Positions 52,702 to 62,697 are shown, counted from the stretch's first letter. The stretch is 64,000 bases of DNA from Litoreibacter janthinus (GCF_900111945.1 NZ_FOYO01000001.1:2177751-2241750), one strand, 5' to 3'. Notes: a model not told the origin generated them from the sequence alone. Translations and numbers: made by a program.

Positions 52702-53754
52702 ATGACTGAGACCCCGAAGAACAGTTTGACCTATGCCGATGCCGGTGTGGATATTGATGCAGGCAACGCGCTGATTGACCGGATCAAGCCCGCTGCTGCC
52801 GCCACCAAACGGTCTGGCGTCATGGAAGGTTTGGGCGGCTTCGGTGCCTTGTTCGACCTGAAGGACGCAGGGTTCAAAGATCCAATCCTCGTCTCGGCAA
52901 CTGACGGGGTGGGCACCAAGCTGCGGATCGCCATCGACACGGGCCACTATGATACCATCGGTGTCGATCTCGTGGCGATGTGCGTCAACGATTTGGTCTG
53001 CCAAGGGGCGGAACCTTTGCTGTTCCTGGATTACTTTGCCACGGGCAAGCTTGATCTTGATACGGCCACGACAATTATCAACGGGATTGCAGCGGGCTGT
53101 GCCGATTCCGGTTGTGCACTGATCGGGGGCGAGACCGCCGAGATGCCAGGCATGTATAGCGAGGGTGATTTCGATCTGGCTGGTTTTGCAGTCGGAGCGA
53201 TGGAGCGAGGCACTGCCTTGCCCGCTGGAGTGGCCGAAGGCGACGTGCTTTTGGGGCTGGCCTCGAACGGGGTGCATTCCAACGGCTACTCCTTGGTGCG
53301 CAAAGTCGTAGAGGCCTCGGGCCTCAGCTGGGATGACGCCGCGCCCTTCGACGAGGGGAAATCTTTGGGTGAGGCATTGCTGACCCCGACGCGCCTCTAT
53401 GTGAAATCCGCTTTGTCCGCCGTGCGGGCAGGGGGCGTTCATGCGCTGGCCCACATCACGGGCGGCGGGTTGACAGAAAACCTGCCACGGGTTTTGCCCG
53501 AGGGCCTTGGCGCAGAGATCGACCTTGGCACGTGGGACTTGCCCGGTGTCTTTACTTGGATGGCTGGCGTGGCTGGCATTGAAGAGGCGGAGATGCTGAA
53601 AACCTTTAACTCGGGCATCGGCATGGTTCTCGCCGTTGATCCGCGTGCCGCCGAAGCGCTGACATCGCTGTTGCAAGACACAGGCGAAACAGTGTTCCGC
53701 ATCGGTGCTATCACGCCCGGCGAAGGCGTGCGCTACTCAGGTCGCCTGCTTTGA
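52702..53754 (+). CDS. purM: Phosphoribosylformylglycinamidine cyclo-ligase (AIR synthetase)
   Basis: Fifth step of purine synthesis. 350 residues. Landmarks: [20 protein letters not shown] at the N terminus, [47 protein letters not shown], and [17 protein letters not shown]. Its stop codon overlaps the TTG start of purN. Confidence 0.97.
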   Translation: MTETPKNSLTYADAGVDIDAGNALIDRIKPAAAATKRSGVMEGLGGFGALFDLKDAGFKDPILVSATDGVGTKLRIAIDTGHYDTIGVDLVAMCVNDLVCQGAEPLLFLDYFATGKLDLDTATTIINGIAAGCADSGCALIGGETAEMPGMYSEGDFDLAGFAVGAMERGTALPAGVAEGDVLLGLASNGVHSNGYSLVRKVVEASGLSWDDAAPFDEGKSLGEALLTPTRLYVKSALSAVRAGGVHALAHITGGGLTENLPRVLPEGLGAEIDLGTWDLPGVFTWMAGVAGIEEAEMLKTFNSGIGMVLAVDPRAAEALTSLLQDTGETVFRIGAITPGEGVRYSGRLL

Positions 53755-54341
53755 AAAAAGTCGCCATTCTGGTATCCGGCGGCGGCTCGAACATGCTGAC
53801 GCTTTGCGACAGCATGGTAGCGGATCATCCTGCACGCCCTGTATTGGTGCTGTCGAACGACCCAAATGCGAAAGGCCTTGAGAGGGCCACCGCCCGTGGA
53901 CTGACCGCTGCAGCGGTGGATCACCGCCAATTCGGCAAGGACCGCGCGGCGTTCGAGGCAGAACTGGTCAAGCTGCTGGATGCAGCCGAACCTGACATCA
54001 TTTGCCTTGCCGGGTTCATGCGCGTTCTGACTGCTAGCTTCGTCGAGCGCTATGCCGGTAGGATGCTCAATATTCACCCGTCGCTCTTGCCGAAATACAA
54101 GGGGCTAAACACCCACGCCCGTGCGCTGGAAGCGGGTGATGCCGAGGCAGGATGCTCTGTCCATATCGTTACCCCAGAGCTCGATGACGGCCCGATCCTT
54201 GGGCAGGCACGCGTGCAGGTCGCTCCAGATGAAACCGCCGAGACCTTGGCCGCCAAAGTCCTGATCCAAGAGCACCGATTATACCCAGCCGTCCTTCGGC
54301 GCTTTGCCAAAGGCGATAACACGCCAGTAGAATTGACCTGA
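53751..54341 (+). CDS. purN: Phosphoribosylglycinamide formyltransferase
   Basis: Formylates GAR with 10-formyl-THF. 196 residues from a TTG start at 53751 that overlaps the purM stop (TTGA). The opening [17 protein letters not shown], the catalytic [13 protein letters not shown] and [12 protein letters not shown] (catalytic Asn-His), and D in [13 protein letters not shown] are all present. An uncommon start codon coupled by overlap to purM probably lowers and ties its level to purM. Confidence 0.96.
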   Translation: MKKVAILVSGGGSNMLTLCDSMVADHPARPVLVLSNDPNAKGLERATARGLTAAAVDHRQFGKDRAAFEAELVKLLDAAEPDIICLAGFMRVLTASFVERYAGRMLNIHPSLLPKYKGLNTHARALEAGDAEAGCSVHIVTPELDDGPILGQARVQVAPDETAETLAAKVLIQEHRLYPAVLRRFAKGDNTPVELT

Positions 54342-54441
54342 TGCTAATCCTTCCCTTTTAGTTGCAATGCGCTTAAGAAGGGGGAGGCTGGGGGCAGTCT
54401 ACAAAGATCAAGAACAACAACCGATTACCCGAAGTACCCTG

Positions 54442-55614
54442 ATGCCATCCAATATAATCACGATTACCACCACCGAAGACCTCGCCGCGTTTTGCGAGCG
54501 AGCGAAGGGCCATCCTTACATCACAGTCGATACGGAGTTCCTGCGCGAGCGCACGTATTACGCGAAGCTGTGTCTGATCCAGCTGGCAATCCCCGGCGAT
54601 GATCGAAACGACGCTGTGCTGGTGGATCCAATTGAAGGCTCGGATATGTCGCTTGAGCCGCTGTATGACCTGTTTCGCGACCCGAACGTGGTCAAGGTGT
54701 TCCACGCGGCCCGCCAAGACCTCGAGATTTTCTACGTCGAGGGTGGCGTCATTCCAGCTCCCTTGTTCGACACACAGGTCGCTGCGATGGTTTGCGACTT
54801 CGGCGAGCAGGTGGGCTATGAAACCCTCGTGCGCAAGATAGCGAAAGCTTCTGTCGATAAGTCCTCGCGCTTCACGGATTGGTCGCGGCGTCCACTAAGT
54901 GACGCGCAAAAGCTTTACGCATTGGCTGATGTTACCCATTTGCGCGACATCTACGAATACCTGTCCAAGCGGCTGGAACGGTCCGGTCGCAAGGCTTGGG
55001 TCGAAGAAGAGATGGCCATCCTCCGCGCGCCGGAGACTTATATTGTCCAACCAGACGCTGCATGGCGCCGCGTCAAAGTGCGCTCCAATGCGCCTAAATT
55101 TCTGGCCATCGTGCGAGAGCTGGCGAGGTTCCGCGAAGCTTACGCACAAGAGCGTAACGTACCACGCAGCCGCGTCTATAAAGACGACGCCTTGTTAGAA
55201 CTGGCGTCAACCAAGCCCAAAGACGAACGCGATCTTGGTAAATCACGTCTTTTGTTGCGCGAAGCCCGTAAAGGCGCAATCGCGGATGGGATATTAGAGG
55301 CCGTTGCCAAAGGCGTTTCATGTCCGCCGGACGAAATGCCAAAGGCGCCACCTGTACGGGACCGCTCGAACATGAATTCGGCCTTGGCTGATCTCTTAAG
55401 GGTGATGCTGAAGGCCAAGGCCGAGGAAGTTGGGATCGCCCAGAAGCTGATCGCAACCGCTTCTGATCTTGATGACATCGCCTTGGGCGAACGTGACGGG
55501 CTTGCCCTCAAAGGATGGCGCGCAGAAGTATTCGGCAAAGATGCGCTGCGCCTGTGCGACGGTGATTTGGCGTTATCCTGTTCCGGAAATTCCGTAAAAA
55601 TTATAGAGCTTTAG
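54442..55614 (+). CDS. rnd: Ribonuclease D
   Basis: 3'-5' exoribonuclease for tRNA and small RNA trimming. 390 residues from 54442 (MPSNIITITTTEDL). DEDDy exonuclease residues: VDTEFLRE (D and E), FHAARQDLEIF, and KLYALADVTHLRDIY with the Tyr-x3-Asp pair. A C-terminal HRDC-like domain follows (about 205-290). An ATG at 54367 is rejected because it adds an unrelated tail. Confidence 0.94.
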   Translation: MPSNIITITTTEDLAAFCERAKGHPYITVDTEFLRERTYYAKLCLIQLAIPGDDRNDAVLVDPIEGSDMSLEPLYDLFRDPNVVKVFHAARQDLEIFYVEGGVIPAPLFDTQVAAMVCDFGEQVGYETLVRKIAKASVDKSSRFTDWSRRPLSDAQKLYALADVTHLRDIYEYLSKRLERSGRKAWVEEEMAILRAPETYIVQPDAAWRRVKVRSNAPKFLAIVRELARFREAYAQERNVPRSRVYKDDALLELASTKPKDERDLGKSRLLLREARKGAIADGILEAVAKGVSCPPDEMPKAPPVRDRSNMNSALADLLRVMLKAKAEEVGIAQKLIATASDLDDIALGERDGLALKGWRAEVFGKDALRLCDGDLALSCSGNSVKIIEL

Positions 55615-55623
55615 GCCCTGACC

Positions 55624-56082
55624 TTAACGGCGGACGGCGCGGCGATTTGTCTGCCCGATGACCGTAATTGTGCGCACCTTGTTCAACCGCGTGGTCGATA
55701 CCGCTTTGCCCACAAATATCTCGCGGGACCGTTGGGTGCTTTGGCGCGTTTGGTAGGGCGGTGGCGTCACGCGGAATTCATAGGTGAGCGTGCTGAGATC
55801 GTCGCGATCAACTTCCAGAAGCTCGGCGTTCCAGTAGCCTTGCAAGCCGGGCAGGCCCACAGCGCGAATAATGGCACCCTCTGGGGTCGGCTCGACTTTC
55901 AGGGACAGCACTTCTGCCACGAACGGGCGCGGGTCACGTAGCAGCGCCTCGTCGGCGACGACACTCTGCTCCGCACGGTCGCGGCCAAACCAGTTGAATG
56001 GATTGATGCGCGAGTCGCGAATGCGACCGCAAGCGGTCACGGTCAGGCTGATCGCCAGAATTGCCAAAATAGTGCGTGTCAT
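55624..56082 (-). CDS. Lipoprotein of unknown function
   Basis: 152 residues. The signal peptide ends in a lipobox (LAISLTVTACG), so the mature form starts with a lipidated Cys. The rest has FNWFGRDRAEQ and EGAIIRAVGLPGLQGYWNAELLE segments and an Arg-rich end (TNRRAVRR). Conserved-looking but of no known family to me. Convergent with rnd, divergent from sufE. Confidence 0.7.
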   Translation of the reverse strand: MTRTILAILAISLTVTACGRIRDSRINPFNWFGRDRAEQSVVADEALLRDPRPFVAEVLSLKVEPTPEGAIIRAVGLPGLQGYWNAELLEVDRDDLSTLTYEFRVTPPPYQTRQSTQRSREIFVGKAVSTTRLNKVRTITVIGQTNRRAVRR

Positions 56083-56219
56083 TGCTCGTGTCCCCGCCAG
56101 CGCGTGTGTTTCCCAATGGAGTAGCGCAACCGAGACGACTTGAAAAGTCCGGCCTGCACTGGACGATGCCGCACGCGCGGGTTAACTCAGCTATCAGACT
56201 ACCAGAAGGGGCCCGACCG

Positions 56220-56630
56220 ATGGCGCAAGAGGCGTTTGAAGACATTGTGGAGACGTTCGAGTTTCTTGAAGATTGGGAAGATCGCTATCGCCATGTCATC
56301 GATATGGGCAAGGCGATGGACCCTCTGGATGACGCGCTGAAGGTGCCTGCGACCAAGGTGGATGGCTGCGCCAGTCAGGTCTGGCTGCATCCGAAAGCCG
56401 CCGATGGAGTGTTTACCTTTGAGGGCGACAGTGATGCGATGATCGTGCGCGGCCTGATTGCTGTGCTGAAGGGGCTTTATTCGGGTCTTCCCCTTGCGGA
56501 AGTGGGCAAGGTCGATGCCGTGGCCGAGCTTGGGCGCCTGGGATTGAACGAACATCTGTCATCGCAGCGATCTAACGGAGTGCGCGCAATGGTCGAGCGC
56601 ATTCGGAACGTGGCGGCTTCTGCCGCTTAG
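56220..56630 (+). CDS. sufE: SufE-like cysteine desulfurase activator
   Basis: 136 residues from 56220 (MAQEAFEDIVETFEFLEDWEDRYRHVIDMG). The sulfur-acceptor cysteine is C50 in KVDGCASQVW. SufE takes persulfide sulfur from SufS for Fe-S cluster building. The upstream ATG at 56076 is rejected because it would overlap the divergent lipoprotein gene. The suf operon itself is not in the window. Confidence 0.93.
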   Translation: MAQEAFEDIVETFEFLEDWEDRYRHVIDMGKAMDPLDDALKVPATKVDGCASQVWLHPKAADGVFTFEGDSDAMIVRGLIAVLKGLYSGLPLAEVGKVDAVAELGRLGLNEHLSSQRSNGVRAMVERIRNVAASAA

Positions 56631-56636
56631 GAACCA

Positions 56637-57287
56637 TTATCGGGCAGGGCGCATTGGCTCGGCCTGTGCGGCCAACTCCGTTTCCAGATCGCCGTAGCCG
56701 GTAAAACGATACTCGTAGTCCAACCCCAAGAACTCTGCGCAGGCTTTGGCCTTGTCTTCCAGCGCGGCGTCGCGGGTCTGTGCTTCATAGACCAGCTTTT
56801 CGTAATTGCCGAAATACATGTTCCGTAGTTCAGGGTGACGATCTAGACCCAAGGGCATGGTCACAAAGGCGTCAAACTGACGGGCAAGAAAATCGGTGAG
56901 GTAGAACGACGTCACCTCGTCGCGCGCCTCAAACGCCGCGTTGCCGTCGTAAAAGCTGTAGCAATGCGGACCTTCCAGCATACCGATGCCAAGCTCGTCG
57001 CACGCAGCTTTTAGTTGCCCGCCCGTTCCGCAATCAGCGTAGACGACAAAGATCTTCTCGAAATCTGCTTTGTGCTTCTCAACAGCCTCTCGGATTGCCG
57101 GCACGATTTTCTCGGGCGTGTTGTGAAAAATTGCGGGAAGGCACGCGAGCGTCATGTGGCTCCAGCCGTTCCGTTCCGTCAACGCTAGGATTTCACGCGC
57201 CAAGGCCCCGCAAGCAAGCAGCAGGATGCGTCCTTCACGAGGCGGAGCAAGACCTGCGTCTCGCAAGGTGGCGTCGTCAGGTATCAT
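56637..57287 (-). CDS. DUF1638 domain protein of the corrinoid methyltransferase cluster
   Basis: 216 residues. Family traits: ILLLACGALAREILALTERNGW, ACLPAIFHNTPEKIVPAIREAV, VVYADCGTGGQL and GPHCYSFYDGN, with several cysteines that could bind metal. DUF1638 genes lie beside corrinoid-protein genes in many bacteria; a role in one-carbon or cobalamin methyl transfer is inferred only. It overlaps the end of the small membrane protein gene by 11 bases. Confidence 0.85.
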   Translation of the reverse strand: MIPDDATLRDAGLAPPREGRILLLACGALAREILALTERNGWSHMTLACLPAIFHNTPEKIVPAIREAVEKHKADFEKIFVVYADCGTGGQLKAACDELGIGMLEGPHCYSFYDGNAAFEARDEVTSFYLTDFLARQFDAFVTMPLGLDRHPELRNMYFGNYEKLVYEAQTRDAALEDKAKACAEFLGLDYEYRFTGYGDLETELAAQAEPMRPAR

Positions 57288-57468
57288 CGCGGTCGAGCCT
57301 CTTGTGCAGTGCGCGGATCACCAGCCCCGCAAGCATTGCCAGCGGGAGCAAAGCGGGCAGGGCGCTCGAGGCCTCACCTTGCGGCTGCATCTGGGCAAAA
57401 ATGAACACGGTGAGGCCTGAAGCGACAAGCACGTAACACAGGATCAGGGCAAAGCGGGTGAATGGCAT
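57277..57468 (-). CDS. Small two-helix membrane protein
   Basis: 63 residues from 57468 (MPFTRFALILCYVLVAS), with a GGAGGAG ribosome site just upstream. Two hydrophobic helices (FALILCYVLVASGLTVFIFA and ALPALLPLAMLAGLVIRAL) and a basic end (HKRLDRDDT). A longer frame to 57693 passes through the corrinoid gene's terminator and is not used. Unknown function; co-oriented with the DUF1638 gene. Confidence 0.65.
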   Translation of the reverse strand: MPFTRFALILCYVLVASGLTVFIFAQMQPQGEASSALPALLPLAMLAGLVIRALHKRLDRDDT

Positions 57469-57536
57469 GAATGCTCCTCCGGAGTAGTGAGGATTGCGCT
57501 TCGACGCGTCTGAGGTCAAGAGCTTGCCTCGGACGC

Positions 57537-57560
57537 GAAAACGGGCCCCGCAGGGCCCGC
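57537..57560 (-). terminator. Terminator after the corrinoid protein gene
   Basis: On the minus strand CGGGCCC-TGCG-GGGCCCG (57542-57559) is followed by four Ts. It separates the corrinoid gene from the small membrane protein and DUF1638 genes. Confidence 0.75.
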
Positions 57561-57586
57561 TACGCGTGTCGCTGATACTAGCGCAG

Positions 57587-58291
57587 TCAGCCAGCGGCCA
57601 TCTGGTTGTGCTTGCGGGCCATGAACTCTTTCGCTGTTTCGACAGCGACCGCGGCGTCACGGCAATAGGCGTCTGCCCCGATGGCTTTACCAAACTCTTC
57701 GTTCAAGGGCGCTCCGCCGACCAAAACGGTGTAGTCATCGCGCATACCTTTTTCGACCAACGTGTCGATCACGACCTTCATGTAAGGCATCGTTGTGGTG
57801 AGTAGGGCGGACATGCCCAGAATGTCTGGCGTTTCGCTTTCAAGCGCTTCGAGATAGGCGTCGACCGAATTGTTGATACCAAGATCCACAACTTCGAAGC
57901 CTGCGCCTTCCATCATCATGCCTACAAGGTTCTTGCCGATGTCATGGATGTCACCCTTCACGGTGCCAATAACCATTTTGCCGACACGTGGCGCGCCTGT
58001 TTCAACCAGCAGCGGCTTGAGGATGGCCATGCCGCCCTTCATCGCGTTGGCAGCCAACAAAACCTCTGGAACAAACAAGATTCCGTCGCGGAAGTCATTG
58101 CCCACGATGGTCATGCCACCAACAAGCGCCTTTGTCAGGACGTCGTAGGGTTCCCACTTGCGTTCCAGCAGAATGTTGACCCCCTCTTCGATCTCTTCTT
58201 TGAGACCGTCGTAAAGGTCATCGAACATCTGCGCGACAAGCTCTTCATCGTCGAGTTCCGACAGGATGATATCGTCTTCTTCGTCTGACAT
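57587..58291 (-). CDS. Corrinoid (B12-binding) protein, part of split methionine synthase
   Basis: 234 residues from 58291 (MSDEEDDIILSEL). N-terminal helical cap (about 20-100: VLLAANAMKGGMAILKPLL) then the Rossmann B12 domain with the D-x-H-x-x-G signature GDIHDIGKN, H116 being the lower cobalt ligand, and SALLTTTMPYMKVVI and VGGAPLNEEFGKAIGAD. Layout equals the cobalamin module of MetH. With the homocysteine methyltransferase gene nearby, this fits the split MetH known in Roseobacter-group bacteria; the folate-binding part is not in the window. Confidence 0.9.
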   Translation of the reverse strand: MSDEEDDIILSELDDEELVAQMFDDLYDGLKEEIEEGVNILLERKWEPYDVLTKALVGGMTIVGNDFRDGILFVPEVLLAANAMKGGMAILKPLLVETGAPRVGKMVIGTVKGDIHDIGKNLVGMMMEGAGFEVVDLGINNSVDAYLEALESETPDILGMSALLTTTMPYMKVVIDTLVEKGMRDDYTVLVGGAPLNEEFGKAIGADAYCRDAAVAVETAKEFMARKHNQMAAG

Positions 58292-58448
58292 AGGCTTAGA
58301 ACTCCTCAACACGCGCAAATGCGTCGTGGTCTTTCGTTAGTTTAGTGATGCGCTGCGGGGCTACCTGCGGCGCGACGATTTGCGACATAGCGTTAGCTTG
58401 CACCGACTTACGCTTGCCAGTGTTCTCATTATGTTCCATTTTGTCAGA

Positions 58449-59552
58449 ATGGATAAAACCCGTTCCACAGCAATCGGATTGGAGCGTTTGACGGGCCGCG
58501 TCAAAGGCCGTGGAACTCCGCGCAACGAGACCGGTCGATTTGAAGCCCTTGATCGCGTGGCCTTCGATGACGGTTGGGCCGAGGCGGAGGATGACTTGCC
58601 CGTAGTGCGGACGCATGTGTCCGACGAGCGCGTGACCAAGGTGGTGACGCGAAACACCTCGCCGGATGTCCCGTTCGATCGGTCTTTGAACCCGTATCGC
58701 GGATGCGAGCATGGGTGCACCTACTGTTTTGCGCGTCCCAGCCATGCGTTTCTGGGGCTTTCGCCCGGATTGGATTTCGAGACGCGTCTGATCGCCCGCC
58801 CGAATGCGGCGCAGGCGTTGGAGCGTGAACTTCGCCGACCGGGATACATGCCAGACGTGTTGGCCATCGGGACGAACACCGACGCCTATCAACCGATCGA
58901 AAAAGACCGTCGCATCATGCGCGATGTGTTGGAGGTTTTGCAGCGCTTTAATCATCCTGTCGCCATCGTCACGAAAGGCAGCCTGATCGAGCGCGATGTG
59001 GATATCCTGCGGGACATGGCGGCATTGGGGCTGGCTACGGCCTCGATCTCGATCACCACGCTGGATAGGAAGCTCGCCCGACAGATGGAACCGCGTGTGC
59101 CGCCGCCAGCGCGCAGACTGCGCACGATCGAGCGCTTGGCCGAAGCGGGCATCCCTGTAAGGGTAAGTGTGGCACCCGTGATCCCTGGACTGACTGACCA
59201 CGAGTTGGAAGCCATATTGCAGGCGGCACGAGACGCAGGGGCAACTGCTGCCAATGCAATCGGCTTGCGCCTTCCGCGTGAGGTGTCGGAGTTGTTTCAA
59301 GACTGGCTTGCGCGCGATCTTCCGGGCAGCGCGGACAAGGTGATGGGGCGTGTGCGTCAGATGCATGGTGGGCGCGACTACGATCCGAGTTTCGGACACC
59401 GCATGCGGGGGCAGGGCACACATGCTGATCTTTTGCGGCGTCGGTTCAAGACGGCTTGCAAACGGTTTGGTCTGGCAGAGCGTCTGCCCCGACCAAGATC
59501 GGACTTGTTCGCCCGTCCGCCGAAAGCAGGCGATCAGCTCAGCCTGTTCTGA
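58449..59552 (+). CDS. PA0069 family radical SAM protein
   Basis: 367 residues from 58449 (MDKTRSTAIGLERLTGRVKG). The radical SAM cluster is C-x3-C-x2-C in GCEHGCTYCFAR near 90-101, with the family's RNTSPDVPFDRSLNPYRGC before it and IGTNTDAYQPIEKD after it. It ends with FARPPKAGDQLSLF. Closest in style to spore photoproduct lyase relatives (SplB-like); substrate unknown. It sits between the two split-MetH genes on the opposite strand. Confidence 0.88.
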   Translation: MDKTRSTAIGLERLTGRVKGRGTPRNETGRFEALDRVAFDDGWAEAEDDLPVVRTHVSDERVTKVVTRNTSPDVPFDRSLNPYRGCEHGCTYCFARPSHAFLGLSPGLDFETRLIARPNAAQALERELRRPGYMPDVLAIGTNTDAYQPIEKDRRIMRDVLEVLQRFNHPVAIVTKGSLIERDVDILRDMAALGLATASISITTLDRKLARQMEPRVPPPARRLRTIERLAEAGIPVRVSVAPVIPGLTDHELEAILQAARDAGATAANAIGLRLPREVSELFQDWLARDLPGSADKVMGRVRQMHGGRDYDPSFGHRMRGQGTHADLLRRRFKTACKRFGLAERLPRPRSDLFARPPKAGDQLSLF

Positions 59553-59564
59553 GGCTTGCACCAT

Positions 59565-60578
59565 TCAAGCGCGGCTACGGCGACGCGTCACGCGAGGTGC
59601 GGGACCTGCGCCATCAGTTCCGTCACTTTCCGACGAGAACCCGCCAAGCTTTTCGGCGATTTGGTCCAATGATGGTTTTGGGCCGCGCGGGCGTAATTCC
59701 AGCGCTGCGCGCATCTGAACGAGGTGCGCGGGCGTGGTGCCACAGCAGCCGCCGATGATCGTTGCACCCGCGTCGCGGGCGAGGCAGGCGTAATCCGCCA
59801 TCAATTCGGGCGTTCCGTCATAGTGGATGTGCCCGTCATGGTATTTTGGAATCCCGGCATTGCCCTTCGCAATGATTGGAATGTCGCTGTCGCCAAAGCC
59901 CAGAACCGTGCGCAGCAGATCAGATGAGCCGACACCGCAATTCGCCCCAAACGCCAGCGGCTTTTGTGCCAAACGCGCCGCCAACGCTGTCAGCGCGGCG
60001 GAGGTCAGCCCCATCATGGTGCGACCAGCAGTGTCAAAGCTCATGGTGCAGCACCAAGGCATGTCGGCAAGTTTCGCGGCTTCGGAGGCGGCCTTCAGCT
60101 CTTCGGGGGCGGAAATGGTTTCAGACCAAAGCACATCCGCGCCACCGGCTTTCAGGCCCTCTGCCTGTTCGTGGAACATCTCGACGGCGCTTTCGTGTGT
60201 TAGCGTGCCCATCGGAACCATAATATCACCTGTCGGTCCCATGGAGCCAGCAACGATCACGGGTCGCCCTGCGGCGTCAGCAACATCTCGGCCAATCTCG
60301 GCTGCGAGGCGGTTCAGTTCAAATACGCGGTCTTGCGCATCATGCAGCTTGAGGCGCGAGGCGTTGCCACCAAACGTGTTCGTGAGAAACAGGTCGGAGC
60401 CGGCATTGACCGCGTCGCTGTAAAGCCGGTGGATGCGATCAGGGTGATCGGCATTCCACAGTTCCGGCGCATCTCCGGAACTTAGACCCATGTTGAACAA
60501 CTGTGTCCCCGTCGCCCCGTCGGCAAGAAGCCAGTCTCGTTCCGCAAGCAGGCGGCTGAGGGCGTTTGTGCTGGTCAT
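59565..60578 (-). CDS. Homocysteine S-methyltransferase module (betaine-homocysteine type)
   Basis: 337 residues. Starts with WLLADGATGTQLFNMGL and has VDG-like region TNTFGGNASRL. The zinc ligands are Cys in GANCGVG and the pair in GGCCGTTPAHL. This is the N-terminal module of MetH, here as a separate protein, and it is often annotated bmt. With the corrinoid protein at 57587-58291 it likely transfers a methyl group to homocysteine. The C-terminal 40 residues are low-complexity and basic (APRVTRRRSRA). Confidence 0.88.
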   Translation of the reverse strand: MTSTNALSRLLAERDWLLADGATGTQLFNMGLSSGDAPELWNADHPDRIHRLYSDAVNAGSDLFLTNTFGGNASRLKLHDAQDRVFELNRLAAEIGRDVADAAGRPVIVAGSMGPTGDIMVPMGTLTHESAVEMFHEQAEGLKAGGADVLWSETISAPEELKAASEAAKLADMPWCCTMSFDTAGRTMMGLTSAALTALAARLAQKPLAFGANCGVGSSDLLRTVLGFGDSDIPIIAKGNAGIPKYHDGHIHYDGTPELMADYACLARDAGATIIGGCCGTTPAHLVQMRAALELRPRGPKPSLDQIAEKLGGFSSESDGTDGAGPAPRVTRRRSRA

Positions 60579-60607
60579 TGAATTGTCCTGTCAAATTTCG
60601 GATTCCG

Positions 60608-62515
60608 TCACCGCGCCTCTTCACACGCGAGCGCGTATGAATCAAATTGATAATCATCATAATGATCATGAGCAGGGATGGGATCACCGGTGTTCTGGCG
60701 TTGTCGAGCGTGAATAAGATTATACAATTCGATGCCCCCCGATATCAGAGTGAAAATACTATCAGCCACGATGAATTGGGGCACCCAGTTCGGATCAAAG
60801 TAGGATTTGAACTGGTGCAGACCGCGCGACGCTTTGCTGCGTTGAAAGGTGATCCGTAGAATATACTCCACCCATGTTTTTGGGGTATCAGACAGGTGCA
60901 GAGGTGCGGAGCAGAGTGACAATGTGCCAACACCTTGCTCTCGTGCGGCGTCGATTGCTGCCGCAATCAAAGTGTAGATGGCCCCGTCAGGACAGTTTCG
61001 CCCGCTACGGACAAGATCAAGCACCCAACGATCTTTGGAATAGTGAAACGTCACGAAGGCAACTGGTCGCTCGTCTTGATAAGCAGTGAATACCCGCTGG
61101 GTTGAAACGATTTCTTTGCCAAAGCGTCCCACAGAGAAACCGCGCGCTGGACCGTTTTTTGCCTGCCAATCACGATCAATCTTGTGCAGCTTTGACATTT
61201 GCGGTGCATTTGGAACCGTGTGGACGCCCTCCTTCGCGCTGCTGCGCAGCTTCCGGCGCAATTTTGCCCGAGAGGGCGTGTTTAGAGTGAACGCAGAAGG
61301 GTTGAGCACTGCCTCGCTGCCAATTTGATGCGCTGACAGTCCAATTGCACGCGCCGCCTGTGCGGTTTGCGAACTGGCCTTATAGATAAGCAATCCACGA
61401 AAGGCTCGACGCGCCAACCGAAGTCGCGCGACAAGAAATCCGATTGGGTCACCACCAAACGGATCGCGAAACAGGATTTCAGTATTACAGGTGCGGCGAC
61501 CCAGCGATTTGGATCTACCGTAAGGGTTGGCGATCTGATGAAGCTGCCCCTGTGTGAGAAGGGACATTTCTGCGGGTTCTGCTCCCGAAATGTAATCTAG
61601 AGCATCAGGTTCGACGTCCGGCATCGGATTTGCGCGCCGCCTTTGGGGCGCTAGGGCGATCAATGCAGGTGCGGCGAAATAGATCACCCTGTAGGCAAGC
61701 AGAGCCGCGAGCAGCGCCGTTGGCTCGACATTTGGCAATAGGGCCAGGAAGCAAAGCTCGAATGGTCCAATACCAGCGGGAACGCCCGAGATCAAACCTG
61801 CGAAATACGCCAGTAAGAACACCGAATATAGGGTTAAAAAAGGAACATAACCATCGGGGATAAAAACGAAAATGACAAAACTTGCGGCGCATGTGTCGAT
61901 CAGCGTGACGATCGTCGCGCGCGAGATCAACCTGATAGGAGGGAGTAGCCGCACTGTCTGTGCGGCGGCGCTAAACGAGAAAGCCGCGACACAAATAGCA
62001 ATCCATAGGCACAGTAATGACAGCCACCAGATTTGGGGCGGAATATTCGGTGCAACAAGGCCGGCAGCGCTGGCAACTATGACCCATCCCCCAAGAAAAC
62101 AGGCAGTGACAATGCCAGTCATCTTCGTTGCGAGCCAAAGCGTAAACTCTGGTTGGTTTGCGTGAAGCTTCCATCGCACCAGTGAGCCGCTGAACAAACC
62201 GAATCCGACCGCTTGAGCAATCGCTGTCGCGCGCCATCCCACAGAGTGAGCGTGCGTATCCGGAAGGTCCAGTTGCAGGTAACGGGCGGCGAGCACATCA
62301 TAGCACCCGACCGCTGCAAGGCTTATCCCAGTGAAAATTGCACTCAAGATCCACGTATCGAACGAGAAGGTTTGGAACACTTCAAAAACAGCTGCAACGT
62401 CGATCGCGGCGGTTTTATGATAGAGAAGGCCAACTATCGCGAGGGACAGGCCAACGGCCGATACCTGTCGCGCCACACGCGTCCTATATGCACTTCGGCC
62501 GTCTGAAATCCCCAT
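60608..62515 (-). CDS. MprF-like aminoacyl-phosphatidylglycerol synthase/flippase
   Basis: 635 residues. The N-terminal half has about eight membrane helices of the flippase type (VSAVGLSLAIVGLLY, SGVPAGIGPFELCFLALLP). The C-terminal half (from about 330) is a DUF2156 GNAT-like transferase with GSEAVLNPSAFTLNTPSRAKLRRKLRSSAKEG and SLCSAPLHL near its end. Such enzymes add Lys or Ala to phosphatidylglycerol and resist cationic peptides or acid. The amino acid used cannot be told from sequence. Confidence 0.87.
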   Translation of the reverse strand: MGISDGRSAYRTRVARQVSAVGLSLAIVGLLYHKTAAIDVAAVFEVFQTFSFDTWILSAIFTGISLAAVGCYDVLAARYLQLDLPDTHAHSVGWRATAIAQAVGFGLFSGSLVRWKLHANQPEFTLWLATKMTGIVTACFLGGWVIVASAAGLVAPNIPPQIWWLSLLCLWIAICVAAFSFSAAAQTVRLLPPIRLISRATIVTLIDTCAASFVIFVFIPDGYVPFLTLYSVFLLAYFAGLISGVPAGIGPFELCFLALLPNVEPTALLAALLAYRVIYFAAPALIALAPQRRRANPMPDVEPDALDYISGAEPAEMSLLTQGQLHQIANPYGRSKSLGRRTCNTEILFRDPFGGDPIGFLVARLRLARRAFRGLLIYKASSQTAQAARAIGLSAHQIGSEAVLNPSAFTLNTPSRAKLRRKLRSSAKEGVHTVPNAPQMSKLHKIDRDWQAKNGPARGFSVGRFGKEIVSTQRVFTAYQDERPVAFVTFHYSKDRWVLDLVRSGRNCPDGAIYTLIAAAIDAAREQGVGTLSLCSAPLHLSDTPKTWVEYILRITFQRSKASRGLHQFKSYFDPNWVPQFIVADSIFTLISGGIELYNLIHARQRQNTGDPIPAHDHYDDYQFDSYALACEEAR

Positions 62516-62642
62516 GTTCTCACCCCATTCTCAATCACATGGAGTGGGTCTAGTCGGACCACATGAGGTGTTGCTTAACAGATAAAATGCGCTGCAAAGA
62601 AATTTGGGCGTTGCGCTCGGCTCTCCCTTTGGGGGCGAACAA

Positions 62643-62675
62643 GAAAGGCCGCTAGATGCGATCTAGCGGCCTTTC
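62643..62675. terminator. Strong terminator after the DUF1476 gene
   Basis: A perfect 15-bp stem (62643-62657 with 62661-62675) around a GCG loop. On the minus strand it ends in a short T-run (TTTC then TTGTT), placing it 22 bases past the DUF1476 stop. Confidence 0.75.
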
Positions 62676-62697
62676 GAAATCATGAAAGATCAGAGGG

